Source: Phyto melanocephala
Taxonomy: Eukaryota; Arthropoda; Insecta; Diptera; Rhinophoridae
DNA: 64,000 nucleotides
Assembly (NCBI GenBank): GCA_941918925.1
Contig: OW799234.1
Coordinates: 8,275,001 to 8,339,000 of the forward strand
Direction: 5' to 3'
Shown: positions 11,020-22,799 of the stretch, piece after piece
Position numbering within the stretch: the first letter of the stretch is position 1
How the letters are laid out: every line of letters starts with the position of its first letter
Translations under genes and position numbers: made by a program
Notes under the pieces: model-generated
The model's database searches: none
What the model was told of the DNA's origin: nothing
Seen by the model: only the letters and a program-made list of their open reading frames with translations

Positions 11020-12460
11020 ACTTTTGAACATAATAAAATTTTGTTAAAAATTCGCAATATTTGAAAAATTTAATTTTTGTTCAAAAAAGTTTTCGAAAAT
11101 TAAATGAATTTCTTAAAGTTTGTTACCAAACAAAGAAATTTTGCAAATTTTAAAACTTCTTAGGCGGGCCATCAACCAAATAATGAATTTGTATTAAAAT
11201 TTTGAAAAATTTAATTTTTTTCGAAAGACATTTTTAAAATTAAAAAAATCTCTTAAATTTTGTTACTAAACATAGAAATTTTGCAAATTATAAAACTTCT
11301 CAGGCGGGCCAAGAATAAAATCAGAAAATTTAACTTAAAATACTAAAATATTTTAAAATGTTTAAGTTTTTGTTTAAGTAAGTTTTTTGAAATTAAATAA
11401 TTTTCTTAAAATTTGTAAAATAATAGAGACATTTTGCAAATTATGAGAAATCTCAGGCTTAAATTTCTTAAGTTTTGTTACTAAACATAGAAATTTTGCA
11501 AATTATAAAACTTCTCAGGCGGGCCAAGAATAAAATCATAAACTTTAACTTAAAATACCCAAATATTTTAAAATGATTAAGTTTTTGTTTAAGTAAGTTT
11601 TTTGATATTAAATAATTTTCTTAAAATTTGTAAAATAATAGAGACATTTTGCAAACTATGAGAAATCTCAGGCGGGCCATTAACAAGATCCAAAAGTTGT
11701 ATCCAAAATTCTGAAATAACTGAAAAACCAAAAATTTTTTTTTAATAGTAACACAAATTTTGCCTGCTTCAATGCAAAAATAGTTGCTTGACATAGAAAT
11801 TTTAAACACTATAAAACTTCTCAGGCGGGCCATGAACAAAATTATGAAATTTAGCTCAAAACTGACAAATATTTAAGTTTTTTTTCAAAAAAGTTTTTTT
11901 AGTAATTAAATAATTTTCTTAATATTTGTTACATAATAGAGAAATTTTGCAAATTATAAAACACCTCAGGCGGGCCATTAAAAAAATCCTAAAATTCTAC
12001 CCAAAAGTCGCAAATTTCTAAAATATGAAAATTTTCTTTGAAATATGTTTTTCAAAATTCAATAATTTTCTTAAAATATTTTACTTGACAAAGAAATTTT
12101 GCAAATTATAGAACTTCTCAGGCGGGCCATGAACAAAATTATGAAATTTAACTCAAAACTGACAAATATTAAAGTTTTTTTTCAAAAAAGTTTTTTTGAA
12201 ATTAAATAATTTTCTTAATATTTGTTACATAATAGAGAAATTTTGCAAATTGTAAAACATCTCAGGCGGGCCATTAACAAAATCCAAAAATTCTACCCAA
12301 AAGTCGCAAATATATAAAATATGAAAATTTTCTTTGAAATATGTTTTTCAAAATTCAATAATTTTCTTAAAATATTTTACTTGACAAAGAAATTTTGCAA
12401 ATTATGGAACTTCTCAGGCGGGCCATTAACAAAATCATGAAATTTTTCCCAAAGGTTACA
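11020..12460. repeat. Satellite array, about 150-bp monomers with a conserved AGGCGGGCCA box
   Basis: AGGCGGGCCA starts at 11162, 11302, 11517, 11670, 11823, 11968, 12120, 12264 and 12416. A truncated box (AGGCTT) sits at 11455. Spacings alternate near 152 and 145 bp from 11670 on, and sequence identity is highest at twice that distance (about 296 bp: 11823/12120/12416 and 11968/12264). The array therefore has a two-monomer higher-order unit. The most constant stretch is AATTTTGCAAATTATA followed by a few bases and CTCAGGCGGGCCA. The remainder is A+T with frequent length changes. No frame is coding. Confidence 0.9.
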
Positions 12461-13790
12461 AATATCTATTGAATTATGTCGGTAAGAGATGTTAAACACT
12501 TCGTAAAATATTAGGCAGCCTTTGTAGTAAATTTCTGTTACTGTCCACTCTATCTTTTTAAACACACAAATGTTGCCTGATTCAATGCTTCAATATTGCA
12601 TGACTAAAACAAATTGAATTTGTATTCAAATTAACAAATCACTTTATGTTCAATATGTTGTGAAAAATTAAAAAAAAAAAAAATCAAAAGCAGCACGAAA
12701 ATTAAAATCTCTTACATACCAGCACCCACTTAACTAATCACATGATTAATGATGGCAAGAATTAACGTTTCTATTAAACGAATAAGTTTGCTATCAGAAA
12801 GAATACGAGTAGAATAAAAATGTTGTAACATGTTGTGCTTTACATTAAATGAACAATTTATGTTTGAGCGAATAGAGAACTCATATGTTGAGTAGTAGCT
12901 GACGCTGTCAATTTCATGTGTAACGCTTGAATGACAGGTACTGACAGGTGATAGATTATATATTTCGTTTTTTTTTTTTTGGTTTCTTGCATTACCTAGT
13001 CCTACTCTATTTAATACTTTTCTGGCTGTCTTAAAATCACACCATCAAATAATTGTTGTTGTTGTTATTGTTTTTGTCTGTGTAATGTGTTGTCATGCTT
13101 TCTCTTGGGATGGTTGTATGTTGGTCCAAAATGTTTTATATCTCAGACGTTTATTGAATTGTTTGAAAAATTCTTTATGAGTTTATTTCATGTCTTTTAA
13201 TAATTGTTTTCTTCAATTTTTTGGTACTTTGTTGATTATATTTTCTTTTTTGTGTTGTTCTTGTAATTATCATAAGGGCAATTGAATATTTTCATTCTTT
13301 TTCTTCAATATTGTTCAAATAATTAATCATTAGTTGACTGTGATTTGTCGGTAATTTGTTAACAATTTTGTTAAAGAACTTTGTTCTTTTCGGATGAATT
13401 AATAGATTTTTTCAATTTTCTTTTTTATTGTTTTTGTATTATAGGAAATTTACGATTTTTGTTAATGAGATTAATGATGAATATATGTCGGAGGAAGGAG
13501 TTTAAGTAACAGTTTCCGTTTTCTCTCATACGGAAGTTGAAATATTTTAAAGCCCGCACGAAAGGCTTAGAATAAAGCCAATAATTTAAAATCGTGTGTT
13601 TAAATAATACACAAACTTGGGAAATTTTTCTATATGGTCCATTTAGTTCTGTTGTAGTTACAGTTTGTTTTCCTTAATATTAAGGCTGATAAAACTTTCC
13701 ACATTCCACCTAACACACAGATACTCCATGAGATGCAATTGCATTCACTTTGCGCCACAGTGTGGTGTGCAGTTTCGTCAAGGTTTATTG
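12461..13790. other. Non-coding AT-rich DNA
   Basis: Contains T-rich and TTG-rich tracts. GC content rises toward 13.7 kb where the broken coding sequence begins. No promoter or RNA gene recognised. Confidence 0.5.
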
Positions 13791-13797
13791 TCGGGCC

Positions 13798-14550
13798 TTA
13801 CTTTTGCGAAAAAACCGGTCTCATCATCTCTAAAGCAGCACTTTTTATGCGTCGTACCGTGGTTATTGTCGCTGGCTGGCTACCAACATTTGAGGAACTA
13901 TTTGCGGGCGTTTTAAACAAGGTCGTGGCATTCGAGTGTCTGCATCGTTTGATGGCTGCCTTGCATCGCGGTCTTTTGTGCAGCCGCAAAACTTATATTG
14001 TGTAAATGGGCTTCTTTGTTATGTTGGCACCACGCGCTTTTTGATGCGGGTAGTTTAAACGAAACTGATTAGCATGAGGATGCGCACGAGTTGACGATGA
14101 GACATTACGATCATCATAATATTGGCACTGCCTCCCAGACCTAATTCCAAGTCGTCAACTTTAAAACTATCACTGGTATTGACACCTGAACCCAAAACCA
14201 CCACCGAACCACTGCTGGCTATTTGTGAAGCCACACCGCTGCCACCACGTCTATGCGTGTGATGATGTCTATGATGATGGTGATGATGACCATGTTCATG
14301 GTGTATGGACAGAAATACACGGCCACCCGGAGCAGGTGCAGAAGTACCTATACTACCTGCTCGTTGCTGTTGCTTTAAACGTTCATCATGCGTATCTGAA
14401 GAACGATGTCTCTGTAAACGTGTTGCCTTAAGAGCCGATGACCCCGATTATGCTTGTGAGTTTGTTGTCGTTGTATTTGATCGTTGTGCATGTGCTGGAT
14501 TTGTAGCGTTTGTTATAGCCGTCGATGAGGGTGAACTAACCTTGGATATT
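13798..14550 (-). pseudogene. Broken histidine-rich coding sequence, family not recognised
   Basis: The minus strand reads like protein over three frames. About 14550 to 14120 gives a Ser/Thr/Ala-rich linker, one stop (14448-14450), then HRSSDTHDERLKQQQRAG, a His-rich run (about 14250-14303) and DDLELGLGGSANI. A frame change then gives DDRNVSSSTRAHPHANQF, ending at a stop at 13993-13995. A third frame gives SNATTLFKTPANSSSN and RRIKSAALEMMRPVFSQK, ending at 13798. The composition (Ser, Thr, Gln, His, low complexity) is typical of disordered regions of fly regulatory or neuronal proteins. I cannot name the parent gene. It could be a decayed exon, a retrocopy, or a real exon damaged by indel errors in the assembly. 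A DD41D transposase fragment abuts it on the right. Confidence 0.45.
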
Positions 14551-14561
14551 TGAGCTTGTAA

Positions 14562-14965
14562 AACACATTTGTCAGGTCAACGGAGACCGTTAGTTAAAGA
14601 TGTTGAAAGAGTTTTTATTTTCAGAACTACGCCAAAGGAGAATCCCTTTCAACTCTCTGTGGTTTAAACAAGATGTGACAACTTGTCTCATAGCCATGCC
14701 TGTTATGACAAAATAAGCTGATTTCAAGAAAAGCCACATTCCCTTGGCCCTCCAGGTCTCTTGACTTTACTGCATGTGATTTCTTTTGTGGGGTTATTGC
14801 AAACAGGAAGTTTACAAAAGAAAACCCAAAAAATTTTCGTGGCTTAAAGAAGTCCATTCGAATGATAATTGAGGCAATTCCCGCTGCAACACCCCAGGCG
14901 GTAAAGAATAACTTTATGATAAGATGTCTTACATGTGTCATGTATGTCGAGGGTGGAGGCCATTT
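14562..14965 (+). pseudogene. DD41D mariner-like transposase, C-terminal fragment
   Basis: Reading the plus strand across frames gives VNGDR, LKMLKEFLFSEL, then LWFKQDVTTCLIAMPVMT, then FPWPSRSLDFTACDFF, KTQ or KENPKNFRGLKKSIRMI and EGGHLNSI. These match, in order, VNGDRY, the MWFQQDGATCHTA motif with the second Asp, the WPPRSCDLTPLDYFLWG motif with the third Asp, and the GGHL terminus of the transposase at 57 kb. Stops and at least two frame changes make it inactive. Its N-terminal half is absent. It shares the strand opposite to the broken coding sequence next to it. Confidence 0.72.
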
Positions 14966-15142
14966 GAATTCAATTACTTTAATAAAACTTTATTATATTT
15001 CAAATTAATTAATAAAAAAGAAATTCCATAAACTTTACAAAAAGTTATTTGAGTTTCTTAATGTAGCAAAATTCATCAGCCACTTAGAGAGGAATCATCT
15101 GCTTTACGGAATTTTTGTTTTGTGAAAATGTTTATTAATACA

Positions 15143-15640
15143 CTAGCTGATACCCGGTGTGCTTCGCCACCCCCATCGTAATGAAATAAAAATTTTATAG
15201 TTTAAAAATATATTTATTTTGCAAGTGCCACGCCTACTATTACTAAATCAACCATTTCTTATTCAAATAATCATATAGACGTCAAAGTGTCTCTTGCAAA
15301 ATTTGGGTTCTCTAACTATTATCGCTTCCCAGATATACGAATTTTTGTATTTAATTCATATGACAGGTGCGACGCCCACTATTACTAAAGCATAAATTTG
15401 TTATCAAAATAGTCATATAGACGTCAAAGCTTCTCGTGCAAAATTTGGGTACTTTAACTGTTATCGCTTCCCGAATATACGAATTTTTGTATTCAATTGC
15501 TATGAGAGCTGCCACGCCCACTATTTCTAATGTACCCATTTTTTCCAGAAATGTTTATTTGGCCTTAAAACTCTTGACCGGACCTGGTTGTTTATATGAT
15601 ATTGATATTGTACTCTAAAATTTTGCATCTTGAATACCAA
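15143..15640 (-). mobile_element. Helitron, 3' end at 15143, with internal 142-bp tandem repeats
   Basis: Read on the minus strand the element ends GGTATCAGCTAG followed by T. A small hairpin GGTG-N8-CACC lies about 9 bases before CTAG. Helitrons end in CTRR next to a short hairpin and insert between A and T. Internally three copies of a unit beginning at GCCACGCC(T/C)ACTATT lie at about 15228, 15370 and 15512, each with ATCATATAGACGTCAAAG and TATACGAATTTTTGTATT. The 5' end (TC on the minus strand) could not be located, so the right limit is approximate. No Rep/helicase is encoded, hence non-autonomous. Confidence 0.65.
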
Positions 15641-17560
15641 TATTATTCTTAATTCTTTTCTGGCTTATCGCTATCACATCTTTAACATTTAACAAGCAAA
15701 TCGTTTAACACTTGATTGTCAATATTTGAACACAATATTGTTCTGTTGTTGTTGTTAAAAATGCAAGCAACGAATTTTGAGCCAACAGACGAAAAAATAT
15801 GCTGCTGAGAGTTTTAAAAATTCTGCCACAACATTGGCAGTGCTAAGAAACGAACAGGAGGAGAAGACTAGAAATTGAACATTTCTTGGTTTGCATACAA
15901 CAGGAGTTCTCAACAGGCATAGTGTAACCTAAAGATTTTTGGACTAAAAGGTTTGTAGAAATGTGTTTTTTAAAGCTTTAAAGAAATTTTATTTTATTAA
16001 AGTTTTTTAAATACAAAAATATTGTTCAAAATTTTAAGGATTTTTTTTTTTAGAACTTGGGAAATACTGATCCGCAAAAATATATTAAAAGTTTTCATGT
16101 GTATGTAAACATTACTACCGCAAAAAATAGAAAACAAAGGCTCTAGCACTTTATTGTACAATTATTGCATTTTGTTGTTAAACAATAAACTTAAAGAGGT
16201 GCTGAATGTCTAGGGAAATCATGTAACACATTTATTACAACAACCACAACTAACTGCTGGTGCAAAAAAAAAAAAAAAAAAAAAAAGAAATAAGAAATAA
16301 GCAACAACAACTGCAACAACAAACTGACAAAATTCTACATTAAACAATTTGCTTTTGTTTTTTGATAAATTTTACTTGATAAAAGGTGTGACATTGGCAA
16401 CATGTTGCTAGCAAATAAGTTAGCAGCATTTAAGGAACAAGAATCACTATTTGCTGGAAGAACTCTTAAGAAGAACTAGAAGCAAAAATCAATTGAATTA
16501 GAGAAAAAGTTAAATTTATAAAAAATCAATGGATTTGTTAATGAAAAAAACTAAGTCTTATCAAATAAATATAAAATATTTAAAACAAACATTTTACCTT
16601 TTTGTTGGTCTCAACAACGAGTAACCAGTGTCTTGTCATACAGTTTCTAACCTGCTGCGTTTTCTTTTTATTTATTTTTTGGTGTTAACTACTCTGCTGC
16701 ACCTTTAGCGTTCTGAAAATGTATGCCTTTTAAACACTTTAAATCACCAACATCGTCGTCATCATCATCATCATCATCTTCACTGCAACAGTCAGTCTCC
16801 AAACAACAATGAAAATCGTGTGAATTTCTACAGTTTCTTTTTTTCGGTTGTTGTTGTTGTTGTTGTTTTATTCAATAAATGTGGTTTTATTGTGTGTGTG
16901 TGTTTTGTTTTTGTAAGAATAAGGTGGCCTACAGATTTTTAAAATATGACCTGATCATTGGTTTTTTGTATGCTGGAATTTGATGTATTGGTGTCTGTCT
17001 GTCCTTCTGTCTTGTTTTTTTTTTTTGTAATTTAAAAGGTTCTTTTCGGTGATTTATAAGTTTAAATTGTATTTATTTGGTTGATTTTAACCAAATAAAA
17101 CTACAGAACTTGTACAATGTTTAGTATTAAATTGATGTTAATCAATGTATTAGTAGCGATTAAAATAAACAACATACACAAAGAAAAATTTTGTTATAAA
17201 TCACCGTACACCATTTGAATATGAAATATTTTCTAAAAGCAGAGAATTAAGAAGAAAAAACTGTGATAATTGAAAAATTTTAAAACAAATTTCTAAAGGT
17301 TTGCTAGAAATAAACACTTATTCTCGATTCGTTTACCGTTTAAAATTCTGTTTTTACTATAACTTTCCTTATCTCAATACAAAATCTGAATCTCTCCGCC
17401 TTCCTTCGCTATGTGAACTCTCACAATGCTAAATCTTACACTAATCCATGCACGCAATGCGTTTTCAGAACGTATTGTCTTTTAGAAAACTCGTTTAATT
17501 ATCCAAAGGGTATTCAAAATTGAACCTTTAAAGGGTATTTGGTATATTCAAGTGTTTATT
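15641..17560. other. Non-coding DNA with microsatellites
   Basis: Contains a 23-base A tract (16264-16286), an ATC repeat (about 16752-16778), a GTT repeat (about 16850-16866) and CAACAA-rich stretches. No coding or RNA feature was recognised. Confidence 0.6.
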
Positions 17561-17564
17561 AATT

Positions 17565-18115
17565 TGGTTTTGCAGTATTCCATCAGGAACATAGGCTTTC
17601 CATAAAGAATCTCAAATTATTTCGTTCCGAAGCTAAGTATCTGAGTTTATTAAAAGATTTGCAGGTTTCATGCAAGATAGTCCTTCGCCAAGTGTTTCTA
17701 GGTCGTCCTCGTTTTCGGGAGCCTTATGGATTCCACGCTAGTGCTGCGTGATAGATTTCGTCATAGGCCTTCTTGAGCCGGTGACCCAGCCAGTTATATT
17801 TGCGTCTTCTATTTGGGTGTTGATGTTTTCTTGCCTTGTGAGTTAAAGGAGGTATTCAAGTGAAATTACTTGGGGCTACCAGATATTAAGTAAATTGTGC
17901 TGGCATCGGTTAGTATAAACTTGTAGCATCAGCACTAACTAGCTACGTCTCGGAACTATACGGGAGTACATAATTGACGCATGCGTTATACACTTTGATT
18001 TTTGCTGAAGTAGATAGTTTATTTAAGCGCCAGATGTTGAGGCGAGAGCAGCGCGATCTTTATTTATTCAGTTTTGAACATCTTGTGCGGTGCCGACCGT
18101 AGAGGTAATTATGCA
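17565..18115 (-). pseudogene. RTE-type LINE, degraded C-terminal part of the reverse transcriptase ORF
   Basis: The minus strand reads YLGCIITSTVGTAQDVQN, a stop, INKDRAAL, IWRLNKLST, AKIKVYNACVNYVL, and after frame changes RRRKYNWLGHRLKKAYDEI, ALAWNP, GSRKRGRPRNTWRR. These are the thumb and C-terminal motifs of RTE-clade non-LTR retrotransposons (YLGS, KIWRS..KI.LF, NWIGH.LR, GKRKRGRP..TWRR). Several stops and frameshifts make it dead. It is a different subfamily from the RTE-type LINE at 33.2 kb, whose corresponding motif is RWLGHVVRMDEE. Confidence 0.8.
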
Positions 18116-18349
18116 ACCTAAGTAGTAAGTATTAAAGTGTTAATAACCCTAAAACAACAAGTTGACAACTGGCAGTTTAGAATAAACAAAAATGGAGTAT
18201 TACACCTGAGAACAATGTGATGTAATTTTTGAGCAATATTTTGCAGGTAATGAGCCTTCGGCAGACGCAATTTAAAAATGTTGTGCCAAATATGCTTACA
18301 ATTTTGATCTAAGTTCAATGATTGTGAACAGAAAATTTTTTAAAAATTT

Positions 18350-18990
18350 AGAGAGACTGAGTAAATTGTTGCGGCTGAAAGCACTGGTCGTCCAAAAACA
18401 AGTCGTTTACATGTAAATATTAAAACAGTTCATGAGAGGGTTGGTGTTTATTTAGAATTTGAAATTTCGTTCAGCTATCTTCAATTGAGACATACTAAAC
18501 ATCTCCGATTCCATGCTTTAAAAAATTTATTAAACAAAAAACTGAAGCCTTATGTAATTGCACAGAGAACGGAGAACCTCATTTACCAAATTATTAAGCA
18601 ATAGCAAATAGCAATAGCGAGCAGTTTAACCTTAGTGGTTAAAACTGTTGTATTTAGGGCTAAGAGGACCCACTTACTATTGTTAAGAAACAAATACAAC
18701 CACAACATAGAATTTTTTATGCGCATTTTGTGCTACAGACATTATTTTGTCGTACTTCTTTAAAAATGAGGCTTGTGAAGCAGTGACTGTCACCAGTGCT
18801 CAATACTGTGATAGATAACAGAGATCTTTGAGTCTTAGTTGGATAATGGTGATGTATATAAGATGTGACCTCCATAAGATGGACATATTTACAACAGAAT
18901 TTGCCCCTTTGATGGTCTGATATAACAGTCTTAGACATCTTACGAGGTAATTGGAAGTCAATTATCAATGCAAACATATCGGCAAAAAAT
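18350..18990 (+). pseudogene. DD41D mariner-like transposase, heavily degraded
   Basis: Two parts read on the plus strand. At about 18383-18610, GRPKTSRLHVNIKTVHERV, then LRFHALKNLL and KLKPYVIAQR resemble the GRPKT linker and second helix-turn-helix of the family. At about 18717-18960, FKNEACEAVTVTSAQY resembles the stretch before the second catalytic motif. The region where QQDGATCH should lie is scrambled by frame changes. Many stops. Ends not located. Confidence 0.58.
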
Positions 18991-19234
18991 CGTGAATTGA
19001 CTTGTTTAGGAAGAGAAAATATGTTAGAGAACGGCTGCATATGAAACTCACCGGGTACAATCACTTTAAGACGTAAATAAGAAAAAGAGAAAAAAACTTT
19101 TCATCGGTGTTAAAGAGTGTGAGGTCAAAGGTGGGTAATGGTCATTTACGCGTCTGTTCTTTAGTTGCCGGAGGCTGCTCAGTGAATGGTTAAGCGAAAT
19201 TTGGATGGAGTCTAGAATATAGTTTGCATTATAT

Positions 19235-20400
19235 ATATAGTGCGATACTACGTTCCACACCAACACAGGCAATAGTAGCAATACTGAGTTTACAGTCGAT
19301 AGATTTATCAAAAAATAAAACTATTGGAATAGAATCATCGCGAATGGAAAGAATTACCACTTGGAATCGCTTTGCATTAAGTCTGCGGCATAGGGATATT
19401 CTGGATCTTGTGCATTACGGGGTAAGGAAGACTCATTGGCTGATGTAGCGCATAACTCAAGTACAAATGGTTCAAAGACTAGCTGATGGATTCCCGCACA
19501 ATTTTTTTTGGCAGGAGATGGGGTCTTTTTTTATTAAGGTGAACTTGTATGTGATCATGTACTCGGTAAAGATACTTGGATTTTTACATAAGTTGAATTT
19601 CCTGACAGAAGATAAAGAGCAGGGAAAGAAAATTCTCATTACACTTGATAATTAGTTTGTAATGAAATGTATTTGGTAAGCGGGCGTAAGCTCTGGACCT
19701 GCAGGGAATAAAGCTGATTTGCAAAGAATCAGACGGCGTTGACATACTGTAAACTAGAACTCAACATTGTTCGGAGGGATGGTATTGTACGGGCGAAACA
19801 CCTTCAGTCAATGGACCCTGTAAACCTCAAAGATGATTTTTTCGTATGATGCTCTAAGAGCAGTTAAACTATTTAGAAATTAATCAGAAAATCGTAAGCA
19901 GTTAACCTAAGCTGGTCACAGGACACTAAAACTATAAATATTATAGGAATAGAATAAAAATCGAGGATGATGTTTGAGTGTGTCTAAAAACTGCTGAGAT
20001 AGCGGCGCATGTAGTATGCGCATGTCTAGCAGGGAATTTGCGAATTGGCAAAGAATCTGACTGCGGTGGAATACTGTAAACTAGAACTAAACATTGTTCG
20101 GAGCGATGGGATGGTGCGGGACTTCAGTGAATGGACTCTCTAACCCTCAAAAGGAAGATGATTTTTTTCGTATGATGCTCTAAGTTTAAGACTACAGGCA
20201 GCTGTAGGATATGGTGGCATCAGTCTAAGCTTAATGCTGGTCATTACGAAGGACTTAGATAATTAATAGTTTATAGTGTGAAATCGCTACAGCCAAGTGT
20301 GAGGCAGGAAATGCCATTTCGTTGGCCTTGAAATCACAGGGAAAGCCTAAATATTTTTTAAGTCTTTAAAAGAAAGTATCTGAAATTGCTGATTCTAGAT
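19235..20400 (+). pseudogene. RNase H-type LINE remnant with an internal 330-bp duplication
   Basis: TPTQAIVAILSLQSIDL at about 19255 resembles the RT-thumb motif of the 28.4-kb LINE (TSTMAIENILSIWPIEI). Further on, AGNKADLQRI at about 19703 resembles the end of RNase H (GNEKADKLSK). The block from CAGGGAAT to GTATGATGCTCTAAG occurs twice (about 19700-19850 and 20032-20184, offset about 332 bp). Both copies are full of stops. A copy of the GGCATCAGTCTAAG dispersed repeat lies at about 20213-20340. Confidence 0.5.
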
Positions 20401-22680
20401 GTTACACTTAGGACATATAAAGCTTTAAACGTTGAAATTAACAGAAATACACAATAAGATCTAGATTATATTTGGTGAATTTACAAGGTGTACTAGCTGT
20501 CGTGTGGTCTTAATTTTACAAAGTGCCTTTAAGGTTTAAGCATTTTACTGTAAACCAAAAAATATTTTTTTAATAATTTTTAAATTTCAGCAAATTATGG
20601 CAATACGACATCATAGCACTTTTTGTTAATTCAATAATAATAGTCCTAATAAATTTGAAACTGTTTTAAGTAGTATTTTTTCAGTGTATTAAGGGTATTC
20701 GCCAAGAGTTTAAGGACCTCATTATTCATTACTGTCTGTCGTTATTTGTAATTTCCACAGAAACACATTCATTCGCATACAAATCAAGCAGGCGGCATAA
20801 CAATTTCCCAAGAAAGTGAAAGTACAACCACAACAACAACAACTACAAAAACACATGATAAATATATATTGAACACTAACGTCGGTGTAGGTTCCTGTGA
20901 TCATAAAATGCTCATACCCAATTTCTACAATTGTTGTTATTGTTATAATTGTTATTGTATAGACATTATTGTAGTTGTTTTTTTTTTTTGGTTTTTGTAA
21001 TTTTTAACCGGGTTTTCTTTTGTTTTGATTGTTGGAGTATTGGAGTACTCGAACATTTTGACTTATTACCGGGTATTTGTCAATATTGGACATGCTCAGT
21101 GAAAACATAAGAAAACACAATAAGTATGTTCAAAGATCGATACCCTTAAACACATGCATACACACACACACACATGCAGAAGTAAACTAAAATTCTAATG
21201 AGACCCGTGGCAGTTGTAGAGATGTGATTTCGATACAATCGATTGTTGGAAATTAAAACACACTTTTATTAAACTGTGTACTGCTGATGGCAGTTAAGCG
21301 GCAGCAGGTAAAATTTTTATGTTTTATTTTAAAGGTGATTTTTTTAGTTTTTAGTAAATCAAATGTTTTTTAAAACAAGATCAATGCAATCGAATTTATT
21401 TGTATTTTGTTTTATGTTTGTTTTTTTTTATTAGTTTTTTTTTAAGTCTAAAATATTGAAAACATTGTTTGCATACAAAATTAATTGCTCGGCCATTGTT
21501 AAAAACAAAATAAAGATTTACCGGTCCCCATTAAAAAATCGTGTTTAACACACATTTCATAATGTAGTTTTATTTTTGTAAAATATCTAGAATTTCTAAA
21601 ATTTTGTCAAGGGAATTGGAAAGATATTTATATCAAACGCCTTTTTTATTCGTCTTATTAAGTGCTTATGCTGACCTGGGTATTTTGTTTTAATCTGTTG
21701 GGGATTATTAAATTTTAGCATTATGTTATTGTGAAAATCTTTTAGTCTCTTAGAAATTTACAAAAAAAAAAAAAAAACAAATCGTTCTGTAAAGATTTCG
21801 TCATGTATGCATAGAATATTTAAATGAACCATTTTATGACCCTGACAGACAGACAGAGGAAATTGGAAATTACTTTTCGAAAATTTTTATTTTTTCGGCT
21901 CATTATACACTCGTTTTTTGGCCCATAAAGCTAAACGACAGAATGTGTCGAAGTAATTAAAAATGTGAGCAAAAAGGGTACAGCATTGGCAGCAGCAGCA
22001 ACAGCCTTCATAGGTGGTCTCGCATAATCTAAACGATTCATTTCACGCTACCGAATGTAATGATGGTTGGTCGTCGCTCGTTAAGATCATGATGCAGGCG
22101 GGCGGGCGGCTTTTCGGCTTCTGATTCTCTATGATTTAGTATGTTTTTAGTTTATCTTGTTTGTAGTATTTAGAGTATTTTAATGATTTTATAGACATTA
22201 TTACCACCCGACGGAAAACTGAAGAAGGGGTGAATGACGAGCACACATACTCAAAGTGATAAAGCATATGAAAAACGCCTCTGTAATACGTACACCAAAC
22301 ATTATTAAACCATTAAACTGCCGATTTTTTTTGTTGTTGTTGTTTGTTTTTTTTTGATTTGTTTTATTTTATTTTTCTTTCTAGACATTTTGATGAGATC
22401 TATGAATGAAGAAAATGGTTCTTTAACTGCTGAAATTGCATTTTTATGACACACAAACATGTTGCTGTTACAAATGCTTTTTCAGATATAGAATTTTTTT
22501 ATTAGCCGCTAAAATACAGCTTCTTTCTAGTGAGAAATTTTAATGACAATTCATAAAAATTATTTTTGAAAATTCATTTCAAAATTTATGATCTGCAATA
22601 AAAATTTGTAAAAATTTTGTGAACTTTGGTGGCCTTAAAAGTAACAGAAATTGATAATAATATAAATTAAATCTAGAATA
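20401..22680. other. Non-coding AT-rich DNA
   Basis: Short CA, TTG and poly-A/T tracts (for example about 21763-21777 and 21160-21180). A slightly GC-rich patch at 21950-22110 with GCAGGCGGGCGGGCGGC shows no open frame. Nothing else recognised. Confidence 0.55.
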
Positions 22681-22799
22681 AAATAATTATGTGGCAAATT
22701 AGTATAATTATGTGTGCAGGTAATAAATATAACATTTTCGAAGTCATAAATATTATACCTATTAGTTTACTATTTAACTAATTTTTATTTTCAATCACA

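Noticed and set aside
13733..14005. 90-codon plus-strand frame
   Set aside because: The minus strand over the same bases reads as Ser/Thr/Asn-rich protein continuous in character with the neighbouring His-rich segment, whereas the plus reading lacks any motif.
14627..14941. 104-codon open frame on the minus strand
   Set aside because: It is the antisense shadow of the plus-strand DD41D transposase fragment at the same place.
18717..19064. 115-codon open frame on the minus strand
   Set aside because: Antisense of the DD41D catalytic-region remnant (FKNEACEAVTVTSAQY) on the plus strand.
21950..22110. GC-richer patch with GGCGGGCGGGCGGC as a possible promoter or satellite box
   Set aside because: No open frame or transcript signal follows, and it lacks the AGGCGGGCCA context of the satellite.
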